From: Planctomycetales bacterium
Lineage (GTDB): Bacteria; 4484-113
DNA length: 55,667 bases
Reading direction: 5' to 3'
Assembly (NCBI GenBank): GCA_030606285.1
Contig: JAUWGS010000013.1
Coordinates: 1-55,667, forward strand
Below the pieces are notes generated by a model, which saw only the letters and a program-made list of their open reading frames with translations, made no database searches and had not been told where the DNA came from. This document shows, piece by piece, positions 7,231 through 15,189 of this stretch (position 1 is the stretch's first letter; every line of letters begins with the position of its first letter). The position numbers and the translations under genes were made by a program.

Positions 7231-8388
7231 GTGCGCGATTCGGTAATCGTCGTTTCGTTGCCGACCTTCGGGGGGAGCGGAATAGTTGCGACCGAGCTGG
7301 GCGTCGCCATGGCGCGCCGGGGCTGGGAGGTGCACTTCATTTCCGCCTCGCCGCCGGTGAGACTCGCGCTTTACACAAGCGACCCCGATATTTGCGGGCG
7401 CGTCAGCTTCCACCAGGTCGCGACCCAGGTCTACGCAATGTTCCACCACCAGCCGTACACGCTTGCGCTGGCGTCTAAGATCGCGCAGGTCGCAAAGCGC
7501 TACGAGGTGCCCATCATCCATGCGCACTACGCCATCCCGCATACTATTGCCGCGCATCTAGCGCGCGAAATGCTGGGAGGGCAAACGTCAGTGGTCACGA
7601 CGCTTCACGGCACCGATATCACCATTGTGGGGCTTGATCCTTCGTACCGCGACATAGTCACTTACGCGCTGAATGCCAGCGACGCGGTGACGGCGGTCTC
7701 GCAGTTTCTCCTGGAAGCCACGCGCCGGGAATTCCCGTACGATGGTGAAATAGGCGTTATCCCGAACTTCGTTGCGCCCGAGGTGTTCCATACCGACCAG
7801 CCGGAGGCGGCGGTAATCCGCGAGCGCTACGCTCCCGAGGGAAAAGCGCTGCTGATTCACGTCAGCAACTACCGGACGGTCAAGCGCGCGCCCGTAGCGT
7901 GCGAGATTTTCGCAGCCGTGCGCGGCGAAGCTCCGGCGCATCTGATGATGATCGGCGAAGGGCCCGACCGGGCGAGAACGGAAGAATGCGCCGAGCGTCT
8001 GGGAGTTTCTAAAGACGTAACGTTCATTGACAGCACGCTTGAGCTTCCACCGTATCTTGCAGCCGCTGACCTTATGCTGATGCCGAGCCAATCCGAGAGT
8101 TTCGGCCTTGCGGCGCTCGAAGCCATGGCGTGCGGCACGCCGGTCGTTGCCAGCGCCATCGGCGGATTGCCCGAGGTCATTGACGATGGAGTGGACGGTT
8201 CTCTGCTGCCGCCGGATGACACCAAAGCAATGGCGGAAGCTGTGCTGGCGCTGCTCAACGACCGTTCGCGCCTGGAGCGGATGTCGCAGGCCGCCGCCGA
8301 AAAGCCGCACGCACGCTTCCCGCGCGATGAACAGGTAGACAAGTACCTGGAGGTTTACAGCCGGGCGCGACAACGGCGCTCTCATTGA
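7231..8388 (+). CDS. bshA: BshA-like GT4 glycosyltransferase (GlcNAc-malate synthase)
   Basis: The 385-residue protein matches BshA, which joins N-acetylglucosamine from UDP-GlcNAc to L-malate in the first step of bacillithiol synthesis. The N-terminal GT-B half shows PTFGGSGIVATELG (GGSG at residues 14-17), typical of BshA, followed by HFISASPP and HAHYAIPHTIAAHLAR. The C-terminal half has the GT4 signature SQSESFGLAALEAMACGTPVVAS with the EX7E pair near residues 290-300, and GLPEVIDDG. Length agrees with the family (about 375-385). No bshB or bshC is in the window. The start is GTG with a -10 six bases upstream. It could be a related malate- or sugar-modifying GT4 enzyme, but the BshA fit is good. 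Confidence 0.8.
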   Translation: MRDSVIVVSLPTFGGSGIVATELGVAMARRGWEVHFISASPPVRLALYTSDPDICGRVSFHQVATQVYAMFHHQPYTLALASKIAQVAKRYEVPIIHAHYAIPHTIAAHLAREMLGGQTSVVTTLHGTDITIVGLDPSYRDIVTYALNASDAVTAVSQFLLEATRREFPYDGEIGVIPNFVAPEVFHTDQPEAAVIRERYAPEGKALLIHVSNYRTVKRAPVACEIFAAVRGEAPAHLMMIGEGPDRARTEECAERLGVSKDVTFIDSTLELPPYLAAADLMLMPSQSESFGLAALEAMACGTPVVASAIGGLPEVIDDGVDGSLLPPDDTKAMAEAVLALLNDRSRLERMSQAAAEKPHARFPRDEQVDKYLEVYSRARQRRSH

Positions 8389-8413
8389 GAGGATGCTCCT
8401 CGCGCTAAGCCCC

Positions 8414-9400
8414 CTACTCCATCTTCGCCAGCTTCTCGCCGGCTTCCATCCGGTGGCCGGCAAGATAATCGCAAACTTCCATCGCCCGCCGACCTTCGGG
8501 CTGCACTTCGTGAACTACTACTGTGCCGCCGTCTCCCGCGACAATCTCGAAGCTGCGCTTGCTCACGCTAATAACGGTTCCAGGCGCTGCATCCGACGCC
8601 TTCCGGGTGCCCAATGACGCGCGCAGTATCTTCAGGCGCGAACCATCGGCATCCTGGCAGACCGCGCCCGGCTCCGGCGCCATCGCGCGGATAAGATTCA
8701 CCAGGCGCGCTGCTTCCCAGGAAAAGTCGATGTGCGTATCGGCGGGCTCGAGCATTCCGGTGCAGCTTACGTCATCGTCGCTCTGTGGTTCGTAGCGCAC
8801 CGTTCCATCGCTGATCCGGCGCAGCGCATCATTCGCGCATTCAGCAGCAAGAACCGCGAGCTTTTCGCGTAGCGTGCCGAAGTTATCCTCTGGGTCAATC
8901 GCCTGCTCCCGGCACAGCATCACCGGCCCGCAGTCGGCCTCCCGCACCATTTTCATCACGCAAACCGCCGTCTTCTCCCATCCCTCCATCAGCGCCTGCC
9001 GGATGGGCGAGGGCCCGCGCAGCCGGGGCAAGGGGCTGGGATGCAGGCACAGCGGGTGCTCGGTCAGCTTCAGGTAGCTTGACGGCAGGATCATCCCGAA
9101 GCTCGCGAGTATGTATGCGTCAGGCTCGATTGCGCGAATGCGCGCCTTCAGCTCCTCATTGTAGGCAAGCTTCTCCGGTTCCGCGAGTTCAACCGCCGGA
9201 TGCTCCTCGCGGACGTATTTGGCGATTGGAGTGGGCTCCAGCAGCTTTTTGCGACCCTTTGGCGCAGGCGCACGGGTGACGACCAGCGGCAATTCGCAGC
9301 GGTCGCCGGAAAGAAGAGACGTTAGAGTGGGAAGCCCAAACTCCGTTGAGCTCCAGAATACGACGCGAAGCGGCCTGGCGGCTTTAGTCTCCTGTGACAT
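8414..9400 (-). CDS. fmt: Methionyl-tRNA formyltransferase, with altered catalytic motif
   Basis: The 328-residue protein aligns with Fmt, which formylates Met on initiator tRNA using 10-formyl-THF. The N-terminal hydrolase fold (LRVVFWSSTEFGLPTL), the loop HPSPLPRLRGPSPI (about 120-133), Asp156 in ADCG and the C-terminal OB-type domain are all present. The catalytic Asn-x-His of the family (Asn106/His108 in E. coli) reads Cys118-Leu-His120 here, so the Asn seems to be replaced. ATG 9400 is chosen: it overlaps the DUF1232 stop by 17 bases and starts 10 residues before the first conserved strand; the open frame extends further upstream to 9469. GGAGG abuts the ATG, which is closer than usual. 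It is last in the ispH-DUF1232-fmt operon. Confidence 0.85.
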   Translation of the reverse strand: MSQETKAARPLRVVFWSSTEFGLPTLTSLLSGDRCELPLVVTRAPAPKGRKKLLEPTPIAKYVREEHPAVELAEPEKLAYNEELKARIRAIEPDAYILASFGMILPSSYLKLTEHPLCLHPSPLPRLRGPSPIRQALMEGWEKTAVCVMKMVREADCGPVMLCREQAIDPEDNFGTLREKLAVLAAECANDALRRISDGTVRYEPQSDDDVSCTGMLEPADTHIDFSWEAARLVNLIRAMAPEPGAVCQDADGSRLKILRASLGTRKASDAAPGTVISVSKRSFEIVAGDGGTVVVHEVQPEGRRAMEVCDYLAGHRMEAGEKLAKME

Positions 9401-9872
9401 CCTCCGTATCTTCGCGCTGGGATCCCAGGGACTCTGCGGCATCCTTGTACTTCTCCGCCATAGCCCCATAGCGCTCGCTCACCTTTTCGTAGACATCGCC
9501 GAAAGTCTCCCGGAACGCCTCCACCCCTTTCTTGACGTTGAAAAACACTTGCTCCTTCGGGTCGCCCCCGAGTATGCGCGAGAGCAGATCAGGCCCGAGC
9601 TGGCGCAGGAACATCTGCATTATCAGCAGGGCGAATATCGCATCGTCCACGAATCCGATACCGGTGATGAAGTCGGGCACGATGTCCAGCGGCGAGAAGA
9701 AGTAGATAATGCCTGCGAGCGCGTAAAGCTTCATCCAGCCCGAGACCTTCGGGTGGGTCATTCCCACAGCGAACGCCCGGATGAGCCGGGGCAGGCCCTT
9801 CAAGTATGGCTCGACGCTCGTCAGGTCGTATTCGCCGAGGTCGTTGCCCAGAATCTTGAGATTTATCTTCAC
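9384..9872 (-). CDS. DUF1232 (YkvA-like) membrane protein
   Basis: The 162-residue protein carries the DUF1232 signature YFFSPLDIVPDFITGIGFVDDAIF (about residues 57-80), with flanking hydrophobic helices that suggest membrane association, and a charged helical C-terminal tail. The function of the family is unknown. The start is a GTG at 9872. The AAGGAG of its ribosome-binding site overlaps the end of ispH, and its 3' end overlaps fmt, so it is the middle gene of a three-gene operon. Confidence 0.75.
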   Translation of the reverse strand: MKINLKILGNDLGEYDLTSVEPYLKGLPRLIRAFAVGMTHPKVSGWMKLYALAGIIYFFSPLDIVPDFITGIGFVDDAIFALLIMQMFLRQLGPDLLSRILGGDPKEQVFFNVKKGVEAFRETFGDVYEKVSERYGAMAEKYKDAAESLGSQREDTEDVTGD

Positions 9873-9882
9873 GAACGGTCTT

Positions 9883-10764
9883 TTACTCCTTCAAACCGGC
9901 GAGTTCGCGCACCTTCGCCGCGATCCCTTCTATCGTCCAGTCGGGGGTCGAGGCCCCGGCGGTAATGCCGACTTCCAGCGTTTCCCAGCGCTTGCCGCCT
10001 TCGGGCGGGAACCAGGAGGGGTCAATCTCGCCGACGCAACTGAGGAAGTGCGACCGTGGGTTCTCCTCCTGGCACACCTCCAGCAAGCGGCGTGAATTGC
10101 TGGAATGCGCATCCCCGACGACCAGGATTATATCACAGCGCTTCGCCACATCCCGGCTCGCAGACTGGTTCTCATCGGTGTGCGGACAGATGGTGTCGAG
10201 CGCTTCCACGCTGCCTTCGCCGTACTTATCGACCAGCGCGGCGCGCACTCGCTCATAGCGGTGGCGCTCGATGGTCGTCTGCTCCACAACACCGACGCTT
10301 GCGTAATCCGGCAGCTTTTGCGCTTCTTCAGGCTCCGTGACCACGTGCGGATTTTTTAGATACGATACGAGCCCCTGCACTTCGGGATGATCCTTCTTGC
10401 CCACGACAATGACTGCCGGATGGCGCTGCTGAAGGCCCACCGCTTTCTCGCGTACCGATTTGACGACGCCGCAGGTGAGGTCAACTATCTGGTTGTTTGC
10501 CGCAACGAGGAGGTCAATTACCTCCTTCGCCTCGCCGTGGGTGCGAATGATGACGCGGGCGTCGCTCAGCGCTTCGGGGCTCTTCGCTTGCAGTATTCCC
10601 GCTTCGGAGATGCGCGCCACAACCTGCTCGTTGTGCACCAGGTCTCCCAGCATATAGGTTTCGCCGGCTTTGTCCCCCAGCTGCTGTGCGAGCGCCATCG
10701 TGGCGTCAAACGCCCGCCGCACCCCTCGGCAAAATCCCATCCGCTCGGCGAAGATGATTTGCAC
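9883..10764 (-). CDS. ispH: 4-hydroxy-3-methylbut-2-enyl diphosphate reductase (IspH)
   Basis: The 293-residue protein is IspH, the [4Fe-4S] enzyme that makes IPP and DMAPP in the last step of the MEP isoprenoid pathway. The three cluster cysteines are Cys12 (MGFCRGV), Cys98 (DLTCGVV) and Cys193 (DTICPHT). Substrate-binding His residues are seen at HNEQ (His44), RTHG (His76) and KDHPE (His126). Length is typical of the compact bacterial form. The start is GTG 10764; no Shine-Dalgarno is seen, but TAAACT lies eight bases upstream, so the operon ispH-DUF1232-fmt may have a leaderless first gene. Confidence 0.95.
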   Translation of the reverse strand: MQIIFAERMGFCRGVRRAFDATMALAQQLGDKAGETYMLGDLVHNEQVVARISEAGILQAKSPEALSDARVIIRTHGEAKEVIDLLVAANNQIVDLTCGVVKSVREKAVGLQQRHPAVIVVGKKDHPEVQGLVSYLKNPHVVTEPEEAQKLPDYASVGVVEQTTIERHRYERVRAALVDKYGEGSVEALDTICPHTDENQSASRDVAKRCDIILVVGDAHSSNSRRLLEVCQEENPRSHFLSCVGEIDPSWFPPEGGKRWETLEVGITAGASTPDWTIEGIAAKVRELAGLKE

Positions 10765-10823
10765 CGGCGATTAGTTTAGCATTTGGGGGTGTGGTTCGCA
10801 GCGCTTGGCACTGTCTTCTGTAG

Positions 10824-10843
10824 GGGCACGGCATGCCGTGCCC
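10824..10843. repeat. 20-bp perfect palindrome of the dispersed repeat family
   Basis: GGGCACGGCA is followed directly by its reverse complement TGCCGTGCCC. The element is preceded by GTAG, like the CCCTAC-ended modules at 6960-7150. It lies between the divergent ispH and LFSAP-C genes. Confidence 0.7.
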
Positions 10844-10853
10844 GCGCCCCGCC

Positions 10854-10882
10854 TTTACTATGCGGGTAAGTAGGGCTACACT
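10854..10882 (+). promoter_or_regulatory. Promoter of the LFSAP-C gene (TTTACT-17-TACACT)
   Basis: TTTACT (10854-10859) and TACACT (10877-10882) are 17 bases apart; the ATG follows after 29 bases with AAGGGGGG as Shine-Dalgarno. Confidence 0.6.
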
Positions 10883-10911
10883 TAGACAAGACCACCTAAG
10901 GGGGGTAAAAG

Positions 10912-11541
10912 ATGGAGTCACAAGATATTCGTGCTTTGCAATCAAGGCTTGACCGGCTGGAAGCAAGGAACCGCTTGCTGGCCTGCGCGCTGCTGGTGCT
11001 GCTGGGCCTATGCGCCCTGCTGCTCGTTCTCTCGGCGTGCGCGCCCTCTTCGGTGCAGGAAGTTGTAAGGGCAAAAGCCTTTGAGGTCGTGGACGCCAGC
11101 GGGGAGATAAGAGCGGGGCTTGGCGTACTCTCTGACGGCTCGACGGGGCTAGCGCTCTATGATGCGAGCGGGGAGATAAGAGCGATGCTTGCCACAGACC
11201 CTGACGGCTCGCCGGTGCTGGGGCTCTTGGACGCCAGCGGGGAGCCAAGAGTGACGCTTGCCACACTCCCTGACGGCTCGTCGGGGCTGACGCTCTCTGA
11301 CGCCAGCGGGGAGATAAGAGCGACGCTTAGCATACTCGCTGACGGCTCGCCGGTGCTAACACTCTCTGACGCCCGCGGGGAGATAAGAGCGGGGCTTGGC
11401 ACAGTCGGTGACGGCACGCCGTTGCTATCGCTCCATGATGCGAGCGGGGCGCCAAGAGCGTGGCTTGGCACGCTCCCTGATGGCACGGCGCGGCTAGAGC
11501 TCTTTGACGCCAGCGGGAACGTGTTGTTCTCCGCGCCGTAA
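10912..11541 (+). CDS. LFSAP-type 23-residue repeat protein C, membrane-anchored
   Basis: The 209-residue protein starts with a short charged heptad-like helix (SRLDRLEARN), a hydrophobic segment (about residues 22-41) ending in LVLSAC, which could be a lipobox or just the end of a membrane anchor. Then come the cap EVVRAKAFEVVDASG, six 23-residue units such as DASGEIRAMLATDPDGSPVLGLL, and the closing DASGNVLFSAP. Cap, repeat phase and end match proteins A and B near 5.4-6.5 kb, but the turn is DASGE instead of DAQGE, so C has diverged from the A/B pair. The start has AAGGGGGG upstream. It converges with the AlbA_2 gene. Function is unknown. Confidence 0.75.
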   Translation: MESQDIRALQSRLDRLEARNRLLACALLVLLGLCALLLVLSACAPSSVQEVVRAKAFEVVDASGEIRAGLGVLSDGSTGLALYDASGEIRAMLATDPDGSPVLGLLDASGEPRVTLATLPDGSSGLTLSDASGEIRATLSILADGSPVLTLSDARGEIRAGLGTVGDGTPLLSLHDASGAPRAWLGTLPDGTARLELFDASGNVLFSAP

Positions 11542-11565
11542 GGCTGATTAGGCGCGGGCTAGGGG

Positions 11566-12963
11566 TCAGTCTATGGCCTTCTCGTACGCCAGCTGGTAGA
11601 AGCCCGGCGGTGGCCTATAGAGGTTGAATACGCTGTCCCAAAGCTCACCGACAAGTTGAGGGAGGACATCGGGCACATTCACCTCTGGCAGGTCAGCCGA
11701 AATCTCAGCGGTTCCGGTCCAAGTATGGCTCATGCTCTGGTTATGTAGGACAGAATAGCCGAAAGCGCGTTGGTGAGTGAGTATTCTCCTGTCCTCAAGG
11801 TCGTCGAAGCGTAGGGAAAACTGCAAGCGGTCTACCGTCCTACCCAAGACCGCTAGTTCTCTGGAGTATCGCAGTGCATGGATGACAAACTCAGCTAGGT
11901 CGCGAGTGTGTAGCGAAGCAAGGAAAACGCGAGGCTCGGTGCCCCATTCCGGTAGTCTATTCTGACGGTGCATTACTGCGGTGTCAGCGTCTTCGAAGTA
12001 AGACCGGGACGCATGGAAGCGTCCCAAGGTGTCGGCTGCCCAGAAATCGACATACAGGCCTATGCGGGCAGGATAGAATGCCCTGTATAGCTTGGCGCCG
12101 TCGCGGTTCAGCGTTGTGAGGCCACTCTCGTCCGGGTAAGCAGTATCGCCAATAGGCAGGGCCGCTTCCCGCACAACGGAGTTGTCAAGAACTTGGCGGA
12201 GATTCCGCACGCTAAGTTCTGTGGAGAGCGGTGGTACTGGGGCCACGGTGAACGCCCAACGCCCAAGACTCGGAGCAGGAAGTTTATCCAAGCTCTTCTG
12301 CCTCAGCTCCTCATATAGATTGTCTGCCAACGTCAGGAAATCCTGTAAGTCGTCAGCGCCCGCTACAACAGCGTGTATAGGTACTCCGGCGATGATGTTT
12401 CTTATGGCAGAGAGCAACTCGTCCCCCGTAGATGCGAGGCATTTTGTGATAACTGGCCGCCATTCATCGGGGGTGAACGGCTCTTCTGTTTTCGGACCAG
12501 GCTTCCTGATGTATATGCGCCCCTTGTCGCATACGTCAGGTACGTGCCTTATGCAAACGACTGGCGTGCTCCAGATCGACGGAACATAGACAGCCGGGAA
12601 TCGTTGGTGGTCTCCAGGTAGTTTGAGCAACATTACGTTTGGCACTGGATTCATGAAATGGGCAAGGGCGTCGCTCAATCTCGTCTGTTCCCATGTGTCC
12701 AGGTCCTGTGTGCTGATAGTCTGCTCGCTGTAACCTAGGCCGCTATCGTTCTTGCGAAAACCACAGATGATGTAGCCTCCTCCCGAATTGGCGAGGGCCA
12801 TTGCGGCCTTGGCAGTCGCCGAAAACCCCTCCTCTTTCTTCCCCATCCGGCAGAAAGACTTGATCTCCACGTCCAAACTCTCGGGCTCCCACCTAGGTTC
12901 ACCTAGCCTACCGGCTATGAACTCCAACCGGCTCAAGTGTCTATCCAACGATTCTTCAGCCAT
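11566..12963 (-). CDS. AlbA_2 (Schlafen-type) domain protein, unknown C-terminal part
   Basis: The 465-residue protein begins with an AlbA_2-like domain: VEIKSFCRMGKKEEGFSATAKAAMALANSGGGYIICGF (about residues 32-69), followed by RIYIRKPGP at about 165. AlbA_2 domains bind nucleotide or nucleic acid and occur in transcription regulators and in defence-related proteins. The remaining 280 residues (helical linker, then a strand-rich domain with DFWAADTLGRFHASRSYFED) match nothing I know. ATG 12963 is preferred because MAEESLDRHLSRLEF fits a natural start; ATG 12984 is seven codons upstream and neither has a good Shine-Dalgarno. The gene stands alone and converges with LFSAP-C. Confidence 0.6.
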   Translation of the reverse strand: MAEESLDRHLSRLEFIAGRLGEPRWEPESLDVEIKSFCRMGKKEEGFSATAKAAMALANSGGGYIICGFRKNDSGLGYSEQTISTQDLDTWEQTRLSDALAHFMNPVPNVMLLKLPGDHQRFPAVYVPSIWSTPVVCIRHVPDVCDKGRIYIRKPGPKTEEPFTPDEWRPVITKCLASTGDELLSAIRNIIAGVPIHAVVAGADDLQDFLTLADNLYEELRQKSLDKLPAPSLGRWAFTVAPVPPLSTELSVRNLRQVLDNSVVREAALPIGDTAYPDESGLTTLNRDGAKLYRAFYPARIGLYVDFWAADTLGRFHASRSYFEDADTAVMHRQNRLPEWGTEPRVFLASLHTRDLAEFVIHALRYSRELAVLGRTVDRLQFSLRFDDLEDRRILTHQRAFGYSVLHNQSMSHTWTGTAEISADLPEVNVPDVLPQLVGELWDSVFNLYRPPPGFYQLAYEKAID

Positions 12964-13024
12964 GACAACAGCATACCACGACATAGCGAATTGGGACGGA
13001 GCAGGGCTTGACCTTGGAATTCAA

Positions 13025-13100
13025 AGAGCCGGGCTGGTGAGCCGTTCGGCTGAACTCAGGCTGAAGCCCGGCCTACCCACCTGGGGAGCGATTCGTCAGG
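13025..13100. repeat. Degenerate copies of the dispersed palindromic repeat
   Basis: GCCGGGCTGGTGAGCCG is followed by GGCTGAAGCCCGGCCTACC (inverted GCCGGGC...GCCCGGC arms) and then GGGGAGCGATTCG, a half copy of the GGGCGATTC module seen at 6960. They fill much of the gap between the AlbA_2 gene and the GTPase gene. Confidence 0.4.
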
Positions 13101-13180
13101 ATTGGCTTAATTACGGGTAGGCGGTGCTCACTAGCGCCGCTCCCAACCCCCACCCTATCGCCCGAAGATGCGATAATAGG

Positions 13181-14086
13181 ATGGTGGTTCAACAGGCGAG
13201 CACACGGAGCGTGTTTCCGCGCGAGATTGCGGCGTATCTGGACGTGGCAATATACGTGCTGGAGGCGCGCGCGCCGCTGGCGACGTTCCACGTCGAGCGG
13301 GAGCTGAAAGGAACGCGCATCTTCGCGCTCAACAAAGCCGACCTGGCGGATACCGGCGAGACCAAGCGCTGGGTACGCTTTTTTGCTGAGCACGGCCTTG
13401 ACGCGATCCCGTTGAGCACCAAGGACGAGAGCGGCTACGAGCGGCTCGGAGAGCTGCTCGTGGACGCTTGGGAGCGCAAGCACGCCGAGCGCGCCAAAAA
13501 GGGCATACGCGACACGACGCTGCGCGTGGTATCCCTCGGCGTGCCCAACACCGGCAAGTCCACGGTGATCAACCGCCTCACCGGCCGTGGCCGCGCGCGC
13601 ACCGGCAACCGACCCGGTATCACACGCGGCTACCAGTGGGTGCGCATCGCTGAAGGCGTGGATCTGCTGGATACGCCGGGCGTGCTGCGCGAATTCTCAC
13701 GGTTCAGAGCCGGACGCCCGCACCTGCTGGCGCTGGGGCTTATCCCCGAGGACGAAAACCCCCTCGAAGCCGCGCTAGACGCCGTGTTTTCCCACCTGGG
13801 CAGCCATGGCTGGACGAAGCTACAGAAATTCTACAAGGTTGACGACCGCGTGCAGCGGCTTGGCGCCTGGGATGCCGTGCGGTTCATCGGCCACCGCTTG
13901 AAAGGCGGCAAGATGACCGACGCGCTTCAGCCGGACGTAGGCTACAGGATACTGGCGGCGTTCAGGCAGGGACGCTTCGGGCGCGTGAGCCTGGAAAGAG
14001 TGCAGGATCAGGGCCCGGAGCTGGCGGATCTGCTGGCGCGGCTTGAGAAGCCCGACACACCTAATCCTAAGGGAAAAGCGCGATGA
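13181..14086 (+). CDS. rbgA: Circularly permuted GTPase, RbgA/YlqF family
   Basis: The 301-residue protein has GTPase motifs in permuted order: G4 NKAD at residues 51-54, G1 GVPNTGKS at 120-127 and G3 DTPG at 164-167. That is the YlqF/RbgA layout, a factor for late 50S ribosome assembly. The C-terminal helical domain (about 215-290) fits the RNA-binding tail of the family. ATG 13181 is chosen; GATAAT lies three bases before it, or six bases before the next in-frame GTG (13184), so the true start of a leaderless mRNA might be the GTG. The gene overlaps the next by four bases (ATGA) and heads an operon with an RluD-like enzyme and tgt. Confidence 0.85.
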   Translation: MVVQQASTRSVFPREIAAYLDVAIYVLEARAPLATFHVERELKGTRIFALNKADLADTGETKRWVRFFAEHGLDAIPLSTKDESGYERLGELLVDAWERKHAERAKKGIRDTTLRVVSLGVPNTGKSTVINRLTGRGRARTGNRPGITRGYQWVRIAEGVDLLDTPGVLREFSRFRAGRPHLLALGLIPEDENPLEAALDAVFSHLGSHGWTKLQKFYKVDDRVQRLGAWDAVRFIGHRLKGGKMTDALQPDVGYRILAAFRQGRFGRVSLERVQDQGPELADLLARLEKPDTPNPKGKAR

Positions 14087-15189
14087 GCCTGGAAGTCACG
14101 CTTGGCGAGGAGCACAAGGGGATGCGCCTGGACGCTGCGCTCACCGGCATTCTGACGGAGAACCATGACGAGTTCGAGGGCGCATCGAGGACGCAGATAC
14201 AGAAGCTGATTGCCGCGGGCGGGGTAAAGATAAACGGCGAGATCCCGCGCAAGAACCACAGCGTCACCGGCGGCGAGATTGCCGTTATTGATCTGGGCGT
14301 GTGGAAGGAGCTGACACGCGACCGCGCAGAACTCGCATTTGCGCCTGGGGAAATACCGTTTTCGCTGCCCGTTCTCTACGAGGACGATCATATGCTCGCG
14401 GTGGCGAAGCCCGCCGGCGCAGTCGTGCATCCCGTGCCGGGAATGGACGAGCCGACAATGGTGGATTACCTCAAAGCGCACCAGTTCCGGCTCGCCGATA
14501 CCGGCGAAGCCCTCAAGCCCGGCATCGTCCACCGGCTAGACAAGGGATCAAGCGGCGCGCTACTGGTGGCAAAGGATACGGCGACACACGCGCGGCTGCA
14601 GGCGATGTTCGAACGGCGCGAAGTGGCCAAGTACTACCTTGCGGTGACGCTGGGCGGTGAGCTTCCTGAGCGCGGGCGGTGGGAGTACAAGCTCGCGCGT
14701 AATCCCCGGCGCCGTGAGCTGTTTATAACCGCACCCGAGGGGCGCTACTCGCTGACGTATTATCGGGTGCTGGCGCGGAACAAATTGTGCACGCTGCTTC
14801 TGCTGCGCATCATTACAGGACGGACGCACCAGATACGGGTGCATCTCAAGGAGCAGCGGCACGCGATTGTCGGCGACGACGAATACGGGCGCGGGCCGAA
14901 CAACGAGCTGAAACGCTTTCTTGAAGGTGGCACAGACCGAAGCCTGCGGCGCGCCTGGAGCGAAGCGCTGGTAGGTGACGAGTCGCGTATGGCGCTGAAG
15001 GATACGGTTGCTGCATGTCCGGGGATGTTCTTACACGCATATGGGCTGTATCTGGAGCATCCCGTGACGGGCAGCGAGCTTGCGGTGAAGGCGGAGCCCA
15101 ACGACTACTTCACGGAGCTGCTGGCGGTGTTCGGCTGGGCGGTTCCGGACGAGCCGCGGGAGCTGCTGGACGTGGAGGAAGCGCCGTGA
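14083..15189 (+). CDS. RluD-like pseudouridine synthase with S4 domain
   Basis: The 368-residue protein makes pseudouridine in RNA, probably 23S rRNA. An S4-like RNA-binding domain is at about residues 10-70 (RLDAALTG..SRTQIQKLIAAGGVKING). The catalytic domain contains HRLDKGSSG with the catalytic Asp153, then GRTHQIRVHL (about 246-255) and the late HAYGLYLEHP. The usual HRLDxxTSG reads SSG here, a mild change. The exact target position (as in RluD, RluC or another member) cannot be told. It starts in the ATGA overlap with the GTPase gene and its stop overlaps the tgt start (GTGA), so the three genes are probably translationally coupled. Confidence 0.85.
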   Translation: MSLEVTLGEEHKGMRLDAALTGILTENHDEFEGASRTQIQKLIAAGGVKINGEIPRKNHSVTGGEIAVIDLGVWKELTRDRAELAFAPGEIPFSLPVLYEDDHMLAVAKPAGAVVHPVPGMDEPTMVDYLKAHQFRLADTGEALKPGIVHRLDKGSSGALLVAKDTATHARLQAMFERREVAKYYLAVTLGGELPERGRWEYKLARNPRRRELFITAPEGRYSLTYYRVLARNKLCTLLLLRIITGRTHQIRVHLKEQRHAIVGDDEYGRGPNNELKRFLEGGTDRSLRRAWSEALVGDESRMALKDTVAACPGMFLHAYGLYLEHPVTGSELAVKAEPNDYFTELLAVFGWAVPDEPRELLDVEEAP

